From contig JABISG010000074.1 in the NCBI GenBank assembly GCA_018699955.1, positions 186,001 through 250,000 of the forward strand: 64,000 bases of DNA. Reading direction: 5' to 3'. Positions 26,302 to 40,900 of the stretch are shown one piece after another (the first letter of the stretch is position 1; each line of letters begins with the position of its first letter). Below the pieces are notes generated by a model, which was given only the letters and a program-made list of their open reading frames with translations, was not told the DNA's origin and did not search any database. A program made the position numbers and the translations under genes. This stretch comes from Planctomycetaceae bacterium. GTDB lineage: Bacteria > Planctomycetota > Planctomycetia > Planctomycetales > Planctomycetaceae.

Positions 26302-26629
26302 TGATTTGGAGTCATTGAGCCGTCGGGCGAGTTCGGAGTGTCCAAGCCCGCAATGTCGGATGCAGGTTCATTGTGCGTTTGTGCAAGGATTCTCTGCTTG
26401 GCGCTCTGCCCACGAAATTGCGGGTTCATTTCGATGAACCCGCTGAAATGAGGTGAATTCCTCAATTTATCGGCAGTCGTGCGACATCGATCCGTGGCTT
26501 TGAATGGAGGAATCCGACTCATCCGATTGGCTTAGTGTGATGTGGGACCTATGTTTTCCCTGACAGCTACATCAGCGGAGATGACCTCGACCGGAAAACC
26601 AGCAACGCAATGAACAAGGATACACGAAG
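26302..26629. other. Intergenic region with a TTCG hairpin
   Basis: A 328-bp gap between the glutaminase and the CBS gene, both on the plus strand. It carries a perfect 10-bp hairpin GCGGGTTCAT-TTCG-ATGAACCCGC at 26420-26443, with the stable TTCG loop but no T-run after it. It may end the upstream transcript or protect its 3' end. I see no supported ORF. Confidence 0.45.
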
Positions 26630-27058
26630 ATGTCGAAGATGACGACCGCACGGGAAGTGATGAGACAAGACGTAATCACCCTTTCGCCCGATGACACGGC
26701 CGGCGATGCGATTCGTCTGTTGCTCAACAACTCAATCAGTGGTGCTCCGGTCGTCGATAACGAAGGCCACATCGTCGGCCTCGTCAGCGAGTACGAATTG
26801 CTGCAGGTCGTTTACGACCGATTATTGGCCACCGTTCCGGTCAGCGAATTCATGACGCGCGAAGTGATCAGCTACGGACCCGATACGACAATTATTGAAG
26901 TGGCGGGAATGTTCATGGCGGCGCGCATCCGTCGGATTCCAATCGTCGAAGACGGGAAACTGATCGGACTGTTGAGCCGACGGGATCTGTTGCGGACCGG
27001 CCTCCAAGCCATCCCCGATGAGGAGCCCGCGCTCACCGCTGCCGGACATGGCGTCTGA
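26630..27058 (+). CDS. CBS-domain-pair protein
   Basis: A 142-aa cytoplasmic protein made almost wholly of two CBS domains, each with the usual core (AREVMRQDVITLSPDDTAGDAIRLL with SGAPVVDNEGHIVGLVSE, and VSEFMTREVISY with IRRIPIVEDGKLIGLLSRRDLLR). CBS pairs bind adenine nucleotides and usually act as energy-sensing regulatory modules for other proteins. There is no attached catalytic domain, and its partner is unknown. It converges on gltD with a gap of 35 bp, so it is not part of that operon. Confidence 0.92.
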   Translation: MSKMTTAREVMRQDVITLSPDDTAGDAIRLLLNNSISGAPVVDNEGHIVGLVSEYELLQVVYDRLLATVPVSEFMTREVISYGPDTTIIEVAGMFMAARIRRIPIVEDGKLIGLLSRRDLLRTGLQAIPDEEPALTAAGHGV

Positions 27059-27093
27059 CAGAAAAGACCGCGTGAGACGAAGCCCCAGCCGGA

Positions 27094-28578
27094 TTACGGC
27101 AACTGTGTCGAACCCATCAGCCAACGATCGCATTCGCGGGCGGCTTCCCGACCTTCGTTAATCGCCCAAACGACGAGGCTTTGACCGCGGCGACAGTCGC
27201 CGGCGGCGAAGATGCCTTCGACATTGGTTTCGTAGCGACCATATTCGGCTTTGTAGTTCGAGCGGGGATCGAGTTCGACTCCCAATTGCTCGGCGACGGT
27301 CGATTCGGGACCAAGAAAACCCATCGCCAGCAGAACCAGATCGGCCTCGAACTCACGTTCGCTTCCGGGAACTGTGCTGAAGGGAGGCCCGCCATCGACC
27401 GGTTTCGACCAGTCGACCTCGACGGTCTTCAATCCTTTGACGTGCCCATTCTCGTCGCCGATGAATTCACTGGTCGAAATACAGAACTCGCGAGGATCGT
27501 CGCCGAATTTGGCGGCCGCTTCGGCATGTCCGTAATCGATGCGAAAGGTGCGTGGCCACTGCGGCCAGGGGTTTTTCGGAGTCCGCTCGGCCGGTGGTTC
27601 GGGAACGATTTCAAAGTTGACAAGGCTTTTGCAGCCATGCCGTAGCGATGTGCCAAGGCAGTCGGTTCCCGTGTCGCCGCCGCCAATTACGATGACGCGT
27701 TTGTCTTTCGCGCTAATGTAGTTGTCGTCTTCCAGATCGGAATCGAGCAGGCTCTTGGTGTTGGCGTGCAGGAAGTTCATTGCGAACTCAATGCCGTGCA
27801 AGTCGCGACCGGGAATGGGCAAATCGCGCGGACGCGTTGCGCCGGTGCAAAGCACAACGGCATCGAAATCGTCGAGCAGTTGTTGGCCCGACACGTCTTT
27901 TCCAATCGCTGTATTGGTGACGAATTCGATGCCCGCTTCGGCCATCAATCCGATCCGCCGCTGGACAATGCTCTTGTCGAGCTTCATGTTGGGAATGCCG
28001 TACATCAACAGCCCGCCGATGCGGTCGGCGCGCTCGAACACGGTGACGGTGTGTCCGACCGAGTTGAGTTGCTCGGCGGCGGCAAGTCCGGCGGGACCGG
28101 AACCGACGACGGCGATCGTTTTCCCGGTACGCGTATTCGGTTGCTCAGCGACGACCCAACCTTCTTCAAAACCGCGGTCGATAATATTGCATTCAATATT
28201 CTTGATGGTGACCGGCGGTTCGATCACACCCAAACAACACGACCCTTCGCACGGTGCAGGGCAAACGCGACCGGTGAATTCGGGGAAGTTATTGGTTTTG
28301 TGCAACCGGTCTAGAGCTTCTCGCCAATGTCCATTGTAAACCAAGTCGTTCCACTCGGGAATGAGATTGTTCACCGGGCAACCGGCCGCCATACCGGCCA
28401 TCAGTTCGCCCGTGTGGCAAAACGGAACACCGCAATCCATGCAGCGTGCGCCCTGAGAACGCAACTCGTCCTCGGGCATGTGTTCGTGAAATTCGTTCCA
28501 ATCGAGAATCCGCAAGAGCGGATCGCGATCGGTCGGCATCTGCCGCACATATTCTTTAAAGCCGGTCGGTTTACCCAT
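27094..28578 (-). CDS. gltD: Glutamate synthase small subunit
   Basis: The beta subunit of NADPH-dependent glutamate synthase (GOGAT), 494 aa. It passes electrons from NADPH through FAD and iron-sulfur clusters to GltB. Visible features are the N-terminal Cys clusters ([12 protein letters not shown] and [10 protein letters not shown]), the FAD-binding [13 protein letters not shown] near residue 160, the NADPH-binding GGGDTGTDC, and the C-terminal [19 protein letters not shown]. It follows gltB by about 155 bp on the same strand and is very likely co-expressed with it. Confidence 0.97.
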   Translation of the reverse strand: MGKPTGFKEYVRQMPTDRDPLLRILDWNEFHEHMPEDELRSQGARCMDCGVPFCHTGELMAGMAAGCPVNNLIPEWNDLVYNGHWREALDRLHKTNNFPEFTGRVCPAPCEGSCCLGVIEPPVTIKNIECNIIDRGFEEGWVVAEQPNTRTGKTIAVVGSGPAGLAAAEQLNSVGHTVTVFERADRIGGLLMYGIPNMKLDKSIVQRRIGLMAEAGIEFVTNTAIGKDVSGQQLLDDFDAVVLCTGATRPRDLPIPGRDLHGIEFAMNFLHANTKSLLDSDLEDDNYISAKDKRVIVIGGGDTGTDCLGTSLRHGCKSLVNFEIVPEPPAERTPKNPWPQWPRTFRIDYGHAEAAAKFGDDPREFCISTSEFIGDENGHVKGLKTVEVDWSKPVDGGPPFSTVPGSEREFEADLVLLAMGFLGPESTVAEQLGVELDPRSNYKAEYGRYETNVEGIFAAGDCRRGQSLVVWAINEGREAARECDRWLMGSTQLP

Positions 28579-28733
28579 GATCGCTGCTCTTGGTGTTTTC
28601 GGTGTGAATAGAATTCAATGTGATCTGTTGGAATGTCGAAATCCAAATGAAGAATCAATGACGAAATCATAAATCCTTAGCGAGCCATATTTGCTACTCG
28701 CGTTTCGACATTCCTCATTCGACATTTTCCGTT

Positions 28734-33434
<4,701 letters not shown>

Positions 33435-33499
33435 CGTATGCGTGTCCGTTGAATGTCTCTCGTGTGACTTCTTGAGTCGCGTCTTTGTCGCGCACAGCT

Positions 33500-34462
33500 C
33501 TAGACTCTTGTCTTCTTCCGCTTCGACCGCTTGTGGCCGTTGGTCGATTCGGGCCGCGGGCCGCTCTTTGGAAATGTCGCCGGGTCTTCGTGCAGCAGTT
33601 CGACAAACTTGTTCGCCGCGGTCGAGAGTGTCTTGTGTCGTCGGTGGATAATTCCCAATGGTCGTCGCCAATCGACGTCCTTGACACGAACGCTATCGAG
33701 CAAGCCCAATGCGACTTCGCGTTTGACCGCCGGTTCGGGGAGGATGGCGACGGCCGAGCCGACTTCCACCGCCCGTTTAATATTCTCGATGTTGTCGAAT
33801 TCATGGACGATGTTGACCGGCGCGTGTTCCTGTTTCAACCAGCGGTCAATTTGTTTCCGCACAGAAAGTTCCGACGTGAATGCTACAAAATCTTCGCCTG
33901 CGATATCGGCGGATGAAACCGATTTCCGTCCCGCCAGCCGATGACCGGCAGGCACCACCAACACCATCTTCTGTTCCTGCCAACTGATGGAACTGAATTC
34001 TCCACCATCGCGCGGAAACGATACCAATCCCAATGTCGCCTCGTCCGATTGAACGCGTTCGTAAACTTCATCGGGATGCAGGTAATCGACACGAAGATCG
34101 ACTTCCGGGTACAACTCTTCGGCGCGGCGGACGTAGGCGTCCATCTTCAACAGCCCGACGGAATAGATGGCTGCCACACGAACACGGCCTGCCACCTTGT
34201 TGTTCTCAACCTGCCGCACCCGGTCTTCCAACCGGCGGTACGTGTCGAGCAGTTTGCGACAGCCGTCGTAATACAATTCGCCCGCCGCTGTGAGTTCCAG
34301 CGGTCGTTTGGAGCGGTCGATGAGCAGCGTGCCCAGATGCTCTTCGAGCGTATGCACGATCTGGCTGGTCATCGACTGCGAGACGTTGTGCGCCTTGGCG
34401 GCTTTGGAGAAGCTTCGCCGAGACGCAACGTCGCAGAAAATCTCGACGTTCCGCAATTGCAT
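33500..34462 (-). CDS. LysR-type transcriptional regulator, probable glt regulator
   Basis: A 320-aa DNA-binding regulator. ATG at 34462 is preferred over a TTG 30 nt earlier because MQLRNVEIFCDVA is the usual LysR N-terminus. The winged helix-turn-helix is at residues 1-60 (SFSKAAKAHNVSQSMTSQIVHTLEEHLG, RSKRPLELTAAGELYY), and the effector-binding domain fills the remainder. The C-terminal KRSKRKKTRV is unusually basic. It is the first gene of a minus-strand row with gltB and gltD. LysR proteins that control GOGAT are known (GltC of Bacillus), though GltC is divergent from its target whereas this one is in line. Effector unknown. A candidate binding site lies about 50 bp upstream. Confidence 0.9.
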   Translation of the reverse strand: MQLRNVEIFCDVASRRSFSKAAKAHNVSQSMTSQIVHTLEEHLGTLLIDRSKRPLELTAAGELYYDGCRKLLDTYRRLEDRVRQVENNKVAGRVRVAAIYSVGLLKMDAYVRRAEELYPEVDLRVDYLHPDEVYERVQSDEATLGLVSFPRDGGEFSSISWQEQKMVLVVPAGHRLAGRKSVSSADIAGEDFVAFTSELSVRKQIDRWLKQEHAPVNIVHEFDNIENIKRAVEVGSAVAILPEPAVKREVALGLLDSVRVKDVDWRRPLGIIHRRHKTLSTAANKFVELLHEDPATFPKSGPRPESTNGHKRSKRKKTRV

Positions 34463-34509
34463 TGTTGGGTGAGCGCCCGAAAACTGTGACAAGAACTGTA
34501 TTAATAATT

Positions 34510-34536
34510 GTGATGCAGAATCCAGATTTGCATTAC
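34510..34536. promoter_or_regulatory. Candidate LysR-type binding site
   Basis: An inverted repeat GTGATGCA - 11 nt - TGCATTAC (7 of 8 positions pair) starting 48 bp upstream of the LysR gene. The dyad with an 11-nt centre and its AT-rich setting fit the general T-N11-A box recognised by LysR proteins. It could mediate autoregulation and control of gltBD. Confidence 0.4.
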
Positions 34537-34730
34537 TTAAGTGAATGGACAGTCTACGGCTTTCTAGCCCAAAACGTCAAGTCGCTCGGATCGGCTCTTC
34601 CCACGAAACGCCCTAACTCGCTGCTCTTACGAACGTTTGGGCAAGTCAAAATTTATCATAGCCGTTAAGGTAATGGGATCGGGCAGATTGTGCGGCCCCA
34701 GTTCGCGGCCGCCGAGGCTCTGACTGTCTA

Positions 34731-34773
34731 TGTCACGCCTCAAAGCCCTCGGGCTGCGGTCCGAGGGATCGAA
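34731..34773. repeat. AAAGCCC...GGGATC palindromic repeat (family B), diverged copy
   Basis: The copy starts TGTCACGCC, continues with CAAAGCCCTCGG and its partner CCGAGGGATC, and so resembles the element at 35468 with compensating changes in both stem arms (CCCTCGG/CCGAGGG instead of CCCACGGG/CCCGTGGG). Confidence 0.75.
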
Positions 34774-34817
34774 CGGCTCAATGTATTTCTACCTGACTAA
34801 ATAGAAGTGAGACAGCG

Positions 34818-35093
34818 ATGACAAGCGACAGTAACACGGAATCTGCCACCAACGGCAAATGTTGCGGCCGCTGCGGTGAGTCGTTTACGTGTGGTCTGGC
34901 GGCAGGCGAAGAGCCCTGCTGGTGTGCCGACTTGCCACACGTCATGCCGGTCGATGGTGCTGTCGGCGACTGTCTCTGCCCGCACTGCCTGCGTGGAGAA
35001 ATCGACGCGCGCCTTGCTGCCGAATCGTCCCACGAACGATCAAACGCATCAGCCGGACTTGATTTCAGTCCAAGCGGCGAGGAAACTGAATAA
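34818..35093 (+). CDS. Cysteine-rich CWC family protein
   Basis: A 91-aa small cytoplasmic protein. It has the pattern CCGRCGESFTC, then PCWCADLPHV and CLCPHCLRG, which is the cysteine-rich CWC family; the Cys pairs probably bind zinc. The family has no established function. The C-terminal 25 residues are polar and probably disordered. ATG at 34818 is the first in frame. It is followed by a small unknown gene and a TatD-like hydrolase on the same strand. Confidence 0.8.
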   Translation: MTSDSNTESATNGKCCGRCGESFTCGLAAGEEPCWCADLPHVMPVDGAVGDCLCPHCLRGEIDARLAAESSHERSNASAGLDFSPSGEETE

Positions 35094-35186
35094 GGTGGCT
35101 TTCCGCCACAATCTTAAGTGTCCGGTCAGGAACTGCGCTTGTTGGGCAGTGCGCAGCGACCGCGATGTCGCAATGTTGAGGAGACG

Positions 35187-35447
35187 ATGATTATGCCCCA
35201 GCCGATGCCGGCCCCCGATGTTCTCGATCGCGAATTTCTGGAGATTCGTGCCAAGTTGCTGGAAGTCGCCGCATCGTTTGATCGAATCGATCGTGGCGAG
35301 GGTTCAGTCGAAGGCGATCCCCGGATGGCCCTCTATCGTGAGGCGTTGGAAACGCTTCTCTCCGATCAGCCCAATCGTGCCGAACAGATTCAGCAAATCT
35401 TCTCGCGACAATACGAGGAATCCTGGCGCACCAAATTCGGAGTGTAA
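35187..35447 (+). CDS. Small hypothetical protein (86 aa)
   Basis: I do not recognise this family. The ATG at 35187 sits behind GAGGAG; a second ATG six bases later is equally possible. The protein is acidic and mainly helical (VLDREFLEIRAKLLEVAASFDRI, then PRMALYREALETLLSD), ending with RQYEESWRTKFGV, without signal peptide or membrane span. The compact helical pattern and conserved-looking ends suggest a genuine gene rather than a chance frame. It lies between the CWC gene and the TatD-like hydrolase, spaced 93 and 119 bp, so it may belong to the same transcription unit. Confidence 0.7.
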   Translation: MIMPQPMPAPDVLDREFLEIRAKLLEVAASFDRIDRGEGSVEGDPRMALYREALETLLSDQPNRAEQIQQIFSRQYEESWRTKFGV

Positions 35448-35467
35448 TTCTCAGTTTCAGGTTGACG

Positions 35468-35513
35468 GTGTCACGCCCCAAAGCCCACGGGTTGCAACCC
35501 GTGGGATCAAACG
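35468..35513. repeat. AAAGCCCACGGG palindromic repeat (family B), best copy
   Basis: A perfect hairpin CCCACGGGTT-GC-AACCCGTGGG at 35484-35505, flanked by GTGTCACGCCCCAAAG and ATCAAACGAC. It lies in the gap before the TatD-like gene. Related copies occur at 10922, 34731, 53508 and 56596. Confidence 0.85.
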
Positions 35514-35566
35514 ACCACAACATCGACCCGACAAAAAATATCAAATACAGACAGGCGCTCACGAAC

Positions 35567-36400
35567 ATGTATTACTTCGACCCCCACATCCACATGGTCT
35601 CGCGGACCACGGACGATTACGAAACGCTGGCGAAAATGGGCTGCGTCGGCATGAGCGAACCGGCATTCTGGGCCGGCTTCGATCGGGGCAGCGTCGACAG
35701 TTTCCGCGATTACTTTTGCCAGTTGACCGACTTCGAGCAAAAGCGCGCCGGCATGTACGGGCTGAAGCACTTCACCTGGATGTGCATCAACGCAAAAGAA
35801 GCCGAGAATGTGCAGCTCTCGCGGGAAGTGATCAAAATCATCCCTGATTTTCTCGATTGCCCCAACGTGCTGGGCATCGGCGAAATCGGTCTGAACAAGA
35901 ACACGAAGAACGAAGCGACCATCTTTCTGGAACACATCGATCTGGCGGTCGAGTACAGCCAACAGATTCTGATTCACACGCCACACCTGGAGGACAAGTT
36001 TCAGGGAACGCGAATGATTCTCGACATGCTCAACGGTGACAGCCGGCTGGAACGCAACCGCGTACTGGTCGATCACGTCGAAGAACACACGGTGCGTCAC
36101 GTGCTGGATGACGGTTACTGGGCCGGCATGACGTTGTACCCGGTCAGCAAGTGCACGCCGGCCCGCGCAGTCGATCTCATTGAGATGTACGGCCCGGAAC
36201 GATTGCTGGTCAATTCGGCCGGCGACTGGGGTCCGTCGAAACCGACGGCCGTCCCTGATTTCATCCTCGAAATGCGCCGCCGCGGACATCCCGAGAGCTT
36301 GGTCCGCAAGATTGTTTACGAAAACCCAATTGAGTTCTTCAGCCAGAGCAGCAACTTTTCCTTCACCCCACCAAATGTGCCCGAAGCGGCAATCCAATAG
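35567..36400 (+). CDS. TatD-family metal-dependent hydrolase, EboB-like
   Basis: A 277-aa amidohydrolase-fold protein. The ATG at 35567 gives MYYFDPHIHM, placing the metal-binding HxH at the beginning; the upstream part of the frame runs through a repeat and is rejected. Other putative metal ligands are in GIGEIGLNKN (Glu), ILIHTPHL and VLVDHVEEHT (His), and SAGDWGPS (Asp). The RTTDDYE, EPAFWAGFDR and HFTWMCINAKEA segments resemble the TatD-like hydrolase of the ebo gene cluster, involved in moving certain metabolites to the periplasm. No other ebo gene (EboA, the UbiA-like or the dehydroquinate-synthase-like protein) is nearby. The reaction is unknown. Confidence 0.8.
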   Translation: MYYFDPHIHMVSRTTDDYETLAKMGCVGMSEPAFWAGFDRGSVDSFRDYFCQLTDFEQKRAGMYGLKHFTWMCINAKEAENVQLSREVIKIIPDFLDCPNVLGIGEIGLNKNTKNEATIFLEHIDLAVEYSQQILIHTPHLEDKFQGTRMILDMLNGDSRLERNRVLVDHVEEHTVRHVLDDGYWAGMTLYPVSKCTPARAVDLIEMYGPERLLVNSAGDWGPSKPTAVPDFILEMRRRGHPESLVRKIVYENPIEFFSQSSNFSFTPPNVPEAAIQ

Positions 36401-36428
36401 CGCAATTGCGATATCAACCTGATTTCAC

Positions 36429-36455
36429 GGGTGCCACTGGCGTGTCGCCAGTGCC
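36429..36455. repeat. CACTGGCG palindromic repeat (family A), single copy
   Basis: One GGGTGCCACTGGCG-TGT-CGCCAGTGCC hairpin shortly after the TatD-like gene. It matches the copies at 1117 and 8833. Confidence 0.8.
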
Positions 36456-36473
36456 GCACGATGAACATTAATA

Positions 36474-36539
36474 GTAACCCGAAGCGTAAGCGAGGGGCGC
36501 GGCGTGTTTTCGTGATTCCTCGCTTACGCTTCGGGTTAC
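36474..36539. repeat. Long perfect inverted repeat, GAAGCGTAAGCGAGG type (family C)
   Basis: Two exactly complementary 22-bp arms (36474-36495 and 36518-36539; core CCCGAAGCGTAAGCGAGG) separated by 22 nt. It follows the family A repeat and precedes the efflux genes. Repeats with this core are, to my recollection, widespread in planctomycete genomes. It may act as terminator or mRNA stabiliser. Confidence 0.8.
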
Positions 36540-36605
36540 GATGACATGCACACGGCGAATAACTTCCCCCTACATACCGCCGGCCAACCAACGGAGCGAA
36601 CGAAA

Positions 36606-37955
36606 ATGACTCTGCCGTGCAGTGTCCCGGTTTCTCAGATCTTGTTGTCGTTGCTGATTCTGTCGGCGGCAGCGACTGCTGCGCCTGCGCAGAAACGGGA
36701 AACACGCGTCGCGGTTTCTACTGTCGTTGAGCGCGAAGTAACCACCGGCCAACGTGCGGTGGGAACGCTGAACCCGATCAGAGTGAGCGTCATCGGCAGT
36801 GCAGTCGATGGCCGCGTGATTGAATTCCTCGTTAATCGGGGACAATTCATCAAGCAGGGTGCGCCCTTGGCGAAGCTTCGCACCGACACCCTCAAGATCG
36901 AATTGGCAGCCGCCACAGCAGAACTCGACTTGCGCAAGCAGGAACTGCAAGAACTGAAGGAGGGTTCGCTGCCCGAAGAAAAGCTGCAGGCAGAATCTCG
37001 AATGAAAGCGGCCGCAGCATCGAGCGTTTTTCAGAAGTCGAAATACGAGCGGACGCTTGCTTTGCACAAGCGAGGCCAGGCGGCCACCAAGGCCGATCTG
37101 GATCAGGCGCTTGCGCTCTCAATTCAGGCCGAACAAGCGTTGGTTGAAGCCACCGCAACATACGATTTGGTGAAGGCCGGGCCGCGCATCGAAAAGATCA
37201 AACAGGCGGAAGCTCGCGTCAATCTGCAGAATGAGAAGAATCGGTTGATTGAGGAACGGATCGCCAGGCACACTATCGTTGCTCCGTTCGACGGTTTCGT
37301 GACAGCCGAACATACGGAGGTTGGAGCGTGGGTCAGCCGGGCCGATCTCGTCGCCGAGGTGGTGCGGCTCGACGAAGTTGAAGTTGAGGTGAACGTTGTC
37401 GGCGAATTGGCCGTGCGATTGAAACGCGGATTGAACGTTCGTCTGGATGTTCCCTCGTTTCCGGATGAGTTGTTCACCGGAGTCATCACACAAATCGTTC
37501 CGCGAGCCGACATTCGCTCTCGCACATTCCCGGTCATCATTCGCGTCAAGAATCGAATTGAAGACGAGATTCCGCGACTCAAAGCGGGCATGCTGGCTCG
37601 TGTTGAACTTCCAACCGGCACACGGCGGAAGATGCCATTGGTGCCGAAAGACGCGCTCGTTCTCGGCGGTCCCAAGCCGGTGGTGTTTGTTGTTGATGTC
37701 GATTCCAAGTCGAAGTCGAAGGGGGTGGTCCGCGAAGTGTCCGTCGGTCTGGGAGTCGCCGATGGCGGTTTGATTCAAGTCAATGGCCCGCTCAAACGGG
37801 GGCAGTACGTCGTCGTGCGAGGAAATGAAAGACTGCGGGCCGGGCAGAAGGTGACGTTGGCGGCGGTCATTCCCGCCGAGAAAAGCAAGACAGAGAAAAA
37901 GAGTCCGGCCAAGACGGCGAGCAGCAACAGCCAAACGGAAACCGGCGAACGGTAA
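36606..37955 (+). CDS. RND efflux periplasmic adaptor (membrane fusion protein)
   Basis: A 449-aa HlyD/AcrA-type adaptor. The ATG at 36606 behind GGAG gives a signal peptide (ILLSLLILSAAATAAPA). Order of parts: lipoyl-like half near residue 50-75 (GTLNPIRVSVIGSAVDGRVIEF), a long alpha-helical hairpin from about 85 to 205 with Glu/Lys-rich heptads, the second lipoyl half (TIVAPFDGFVTAEHTEVGAWV), a beta-barrel domain, and a Lys/Ser/Thr-rich tail of about 25 residues. It connects the inner-membrane pump encoded 16 bp downstream to an outer-membrane channel. The N-terminus is a cleavable signal without lipobox. Substrates cannot be inferred. Confidence 0.9.
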   Translation: MTLPCSVPVSQILLSLLILSAAATAAPAQKRETRVAVSTVVEREVTTGQRAVGTLNPIRVSVIGSAVDGRVIEFLVNRGQFIKQGAPLAKLRTDTLKIELAAATAELDLRKQELQELKEGSLPEEKLQAESRMKAAAASSVFQKSKYERTLALHKRGQAATKADLDQALALSIQAEQALVEATATYDLVKAGPRIEKIKQAEARVNLQNEKNRLIEERIARHTIVAPFDGFVTAEHTEVGAWVSRADLVAEVVRLDEVEVEVNVVGELAVRLKRGLNVRLDVPSFPDELFTGVITQIVPRADIRSRTFPVIIRVKNRIEDEIPRLKAGMLARVELPTGTRRKMPLVPKDALVLGGPKPVVFVVDVDSKSKSKGVVREVSVGLGVADGGLIQVNGPLKRGQYVVVRGNERLRAGQKVTLAAVIPAEKSKTEKKSPAKTASSNSQTETGER

Positions 37956-37971
37956 CAACAACGGAGCGGGC

Positions 37972-40900
37972 ATGCAGTTAATTGACGCGTTCATTCGCAA
38001 TCCGGTGAAAGTCTCCGTTGGCGTGTTGTTGGTCGCGCTGTTCGGCGGCATCAGCCTCGTCAACATGCCCAAACAGCTCACGCCCGAAGTGCAGAATTCC
38101 GTTCTTCGCGTCGATACCCGCTGGCCCGGCGCTAGTCCGCACGAAGTCGAACGCGAAATCATTCAGGAGCAGGAATCGCAACTGCAGAGCATACCGGGCG
38201 TCACCAAAATGTCGTCCGAGTGTTCCGATTCGGTGGGACGCATCACGCTGGAATTCGCCGTCGGAACCGACATCGACGTCGCCATGCTCAAGGTGAATGC
38301 CCGACTGGGACAGGTTGAGGATTACCCAATCGATGCACAGCAACCGATCATCAGCACTTCAAACATTTCTGATCGTGCAATCGCTCGCTTCGTGTTGACC
38401 GCCAAACCACCGTCGCTCGAAAAGATCGCTGAATTCCAGCAAACGCACCCCGATTTGGCTGAGAAGTTAGAGCCGACGCGGCGGGCCATGAACCCCGGAT
38501 TAATGGTCTTCCGATTGCAGACGCTTTACGGCGAAATGGGTGAGGAGCATCCGGAGTTAAAGGAGTTGATGCCGCCTGACATCGATCTACAGAAACTACG
38601 GAAATTCGTGGAAGACGTAATCGAAACGCGGCTCGAACGCGTGCCGGGCGTCTCCGATGCTGAAGTGTACGGTGGACGGCGTGAAGAATTGCAGGTGATT
38701 GTCGATCCGGAATTGCTGGCGGCTCGGCAGATCACCGTCACTGATGTTCGCGATGCTCTGCGCCGGCAGAACAAGGACACCTCGGGGGGCGATCTCTGGG
38801 AGGGAAAACGCCGCTGGGTCATTCGAACGCTGGGCCAGTTTCGCAGCCCCGAGCAGGTCGGCCGACAATTGTTGTCCACGCGCGATGGCAAGCCGGTGTA
38901 CGTCGATGACGTCGCCGATGTCCGTGTCGGCTACAAGAAGGAAGAAAGCATTTCGAGGCGGTACGGCGTCTCCAGCAACGGTCTCAGCGTCAGGCGGGAA
39001 TCGGGCGCGAACGTCCTGGATGTTGTGCAAGGACTGCGCGTCGCTTCCGACGAACTCAACGAGGGAATTCTCAAGCAGCGCGGGTTGGAACTCTACTTGT
39101 ATTACGACGAGACCAATTACATCTATTCAGCCATCGGACTTGTGCAGCAAAACATCTTCATCGGTGGCGCGCTGACGATGATCATGCTGTTATTGTTTCT
39201 GCATCGTGGCTGGCGAACTTTGCTGGTGACGCCGCCGATTGCCGCCACCGCCGTTGCCGCCGCTTACATCTCACCGTGGTTCTTCGCCGTCACGCTGTTG
39301 TTGATTATCGGCGCCGGGTTCTGGTTCGGCCGGGCTGCGTTGGTGGTCGGATTGGCAATTCCCACCAGCATTGTCGGCACGTTCCTGTTGTTGGGGTTGA
39401 TGGGACGGTCGTTGAATGTCATCAGCCTGGCCGGTCTGGCGTTCGCCGTCGGAATGCTGGTCGATAACGCGGTCGTCGTTCTGGAAAACATCTACCGTCG
39501 CAGCCAGACGGGAGAACCCCCATTCACGGCGGCGGTGCGCGGCACGCAAGAGGTGTGGGGTGCGGTACTCGCTTCAACGCTGACCACCATCGCCGTTTTT
39601 CTTCCGGTCATTTTTGTGCAGGAAATGGCGGGGCAACTCTTCCGCGATATTGCACTGGCCATCAGTTGTGCCGTCGGGCTGTCGCTCATCGTTTCATTCA
39701 CCGTAATTCCAACTGCGGCCGCGCGACTGTTTCGACAAAACGGTAGCAGCCCGGCTCCGAATCGTAGTTCACGCAAGAACGGGAACGGGCGCTCAAATTC
39801 GGTACCGAATTCGGTCGTTGACAGCGCAGAGCAAAACAGTCGTGGTTGGCTGCTCGATGCCCTCGACTGGGTGGGTGCATCGTCGGTCGGACTGATTGTC
39901 GGCCTGAACCGTTGGGTTCAACGCGGTCGCGTGCGATCGCTGGCGCTCGTGCTGTTGTTGATTGGCCTCTCGGTCGGTTTGAGCTACACGTTCTGGCCGA
40001 AGGTCGAATATCTGCCGGCCGGCAATCGGAATTTTGTCATGGCGTTTCTCTCGCCGCCGCCCGGGTACAACATGCAGGAAATGATGGCGATGGGCAAACT
40101 GGCTGAATCGAGACTCAAGCCGCACTGGGATGCCGATCCCGGCAGTCCGGAGGCAAAGAAGCTGCCGGGTCCGCTGATCAGCTATTACTTTTTCGTGGCC
40201 AGTCCACGACGTGTAATGATCGGCGCACAGTCGAACGATCCCGCCCGCGCCCGTGAACTCATTCCAATTCTGCGAGGCGCGTGCAAAGAGTTTCCCGGCA
40301 CGATCGCCGTCGCCAAACAATCGAGCCTGTTCGAAAGCGGAAGCACGGGCGGCCGCACGATCGACATTGAAATCACCGGCCCCGACTTGGACGAGTTGGT
40401 GAATTTGGGTGCGGACGTGATGGACATGGTCAAGCAGAAACTCCCCCCTGAAACTCAGGCGCTACCACGACCCAGCCTCGATTTGTCCAGCCCCGAAATC
40501 CATATTCAACCCAAGCTGCTCCAATCGAGCGAATTGCATGTGGCAGCCGACGAGTTGGGTTACACAGTCGATGCGCTGATCGACGGAGCGTACGCCGGCG
40601 ACTATTTTGCCGGCGGCGAAAAGATCGATTTGACGATCGTCGGACGCGAGACCTTTTCCAAGCGCACACAAGACATCCAACTGCTGTCGATCGCCACCCG
40701 CGACGGACAGCTTGTCCCCTTGATGGCGTTGGCCGACGTGAAATTGAGCAGCGGCCCGCAAAGCATTAATCGTCGCGAGAGACAACGCGCGATTACCATT
40801 CAGGTCACGCCGCCGGCCACCATGCCGCTCGAAGAGGCGATGCAGATCATCGACGAGGAAATTGTCGCTTCCCTGCATGCCGCGGGCCGACTCGACGGCG

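Larger units (their letters stand above)
34463..34817. other. Divergent intergenic region of the LysR-glt row and the CWC gene
   Basis: A 355-bp gap, locally AT-richer than the surrounding genes between about 34490 and 34670. It contains the candidate LysR box (34510-34536) near its left end and a family B palindromic repeat (34731-34773) near its right end. No supported ORF was seen. Confidence 0.55.

Noticed and set aside
33435-33671. Upstream extension of gltB by 79 codons
   Set aside because: It overlaps the LysR gene in another frame and would misplace the glutaminase propeptide; ATG at 33434 fits better.
35507-36397. 296-codon minus-strand frame opposite the TatD-like gene
   Set aside because: The plus-strand frame has the metal-binding motifs and family similarity; this one has none.
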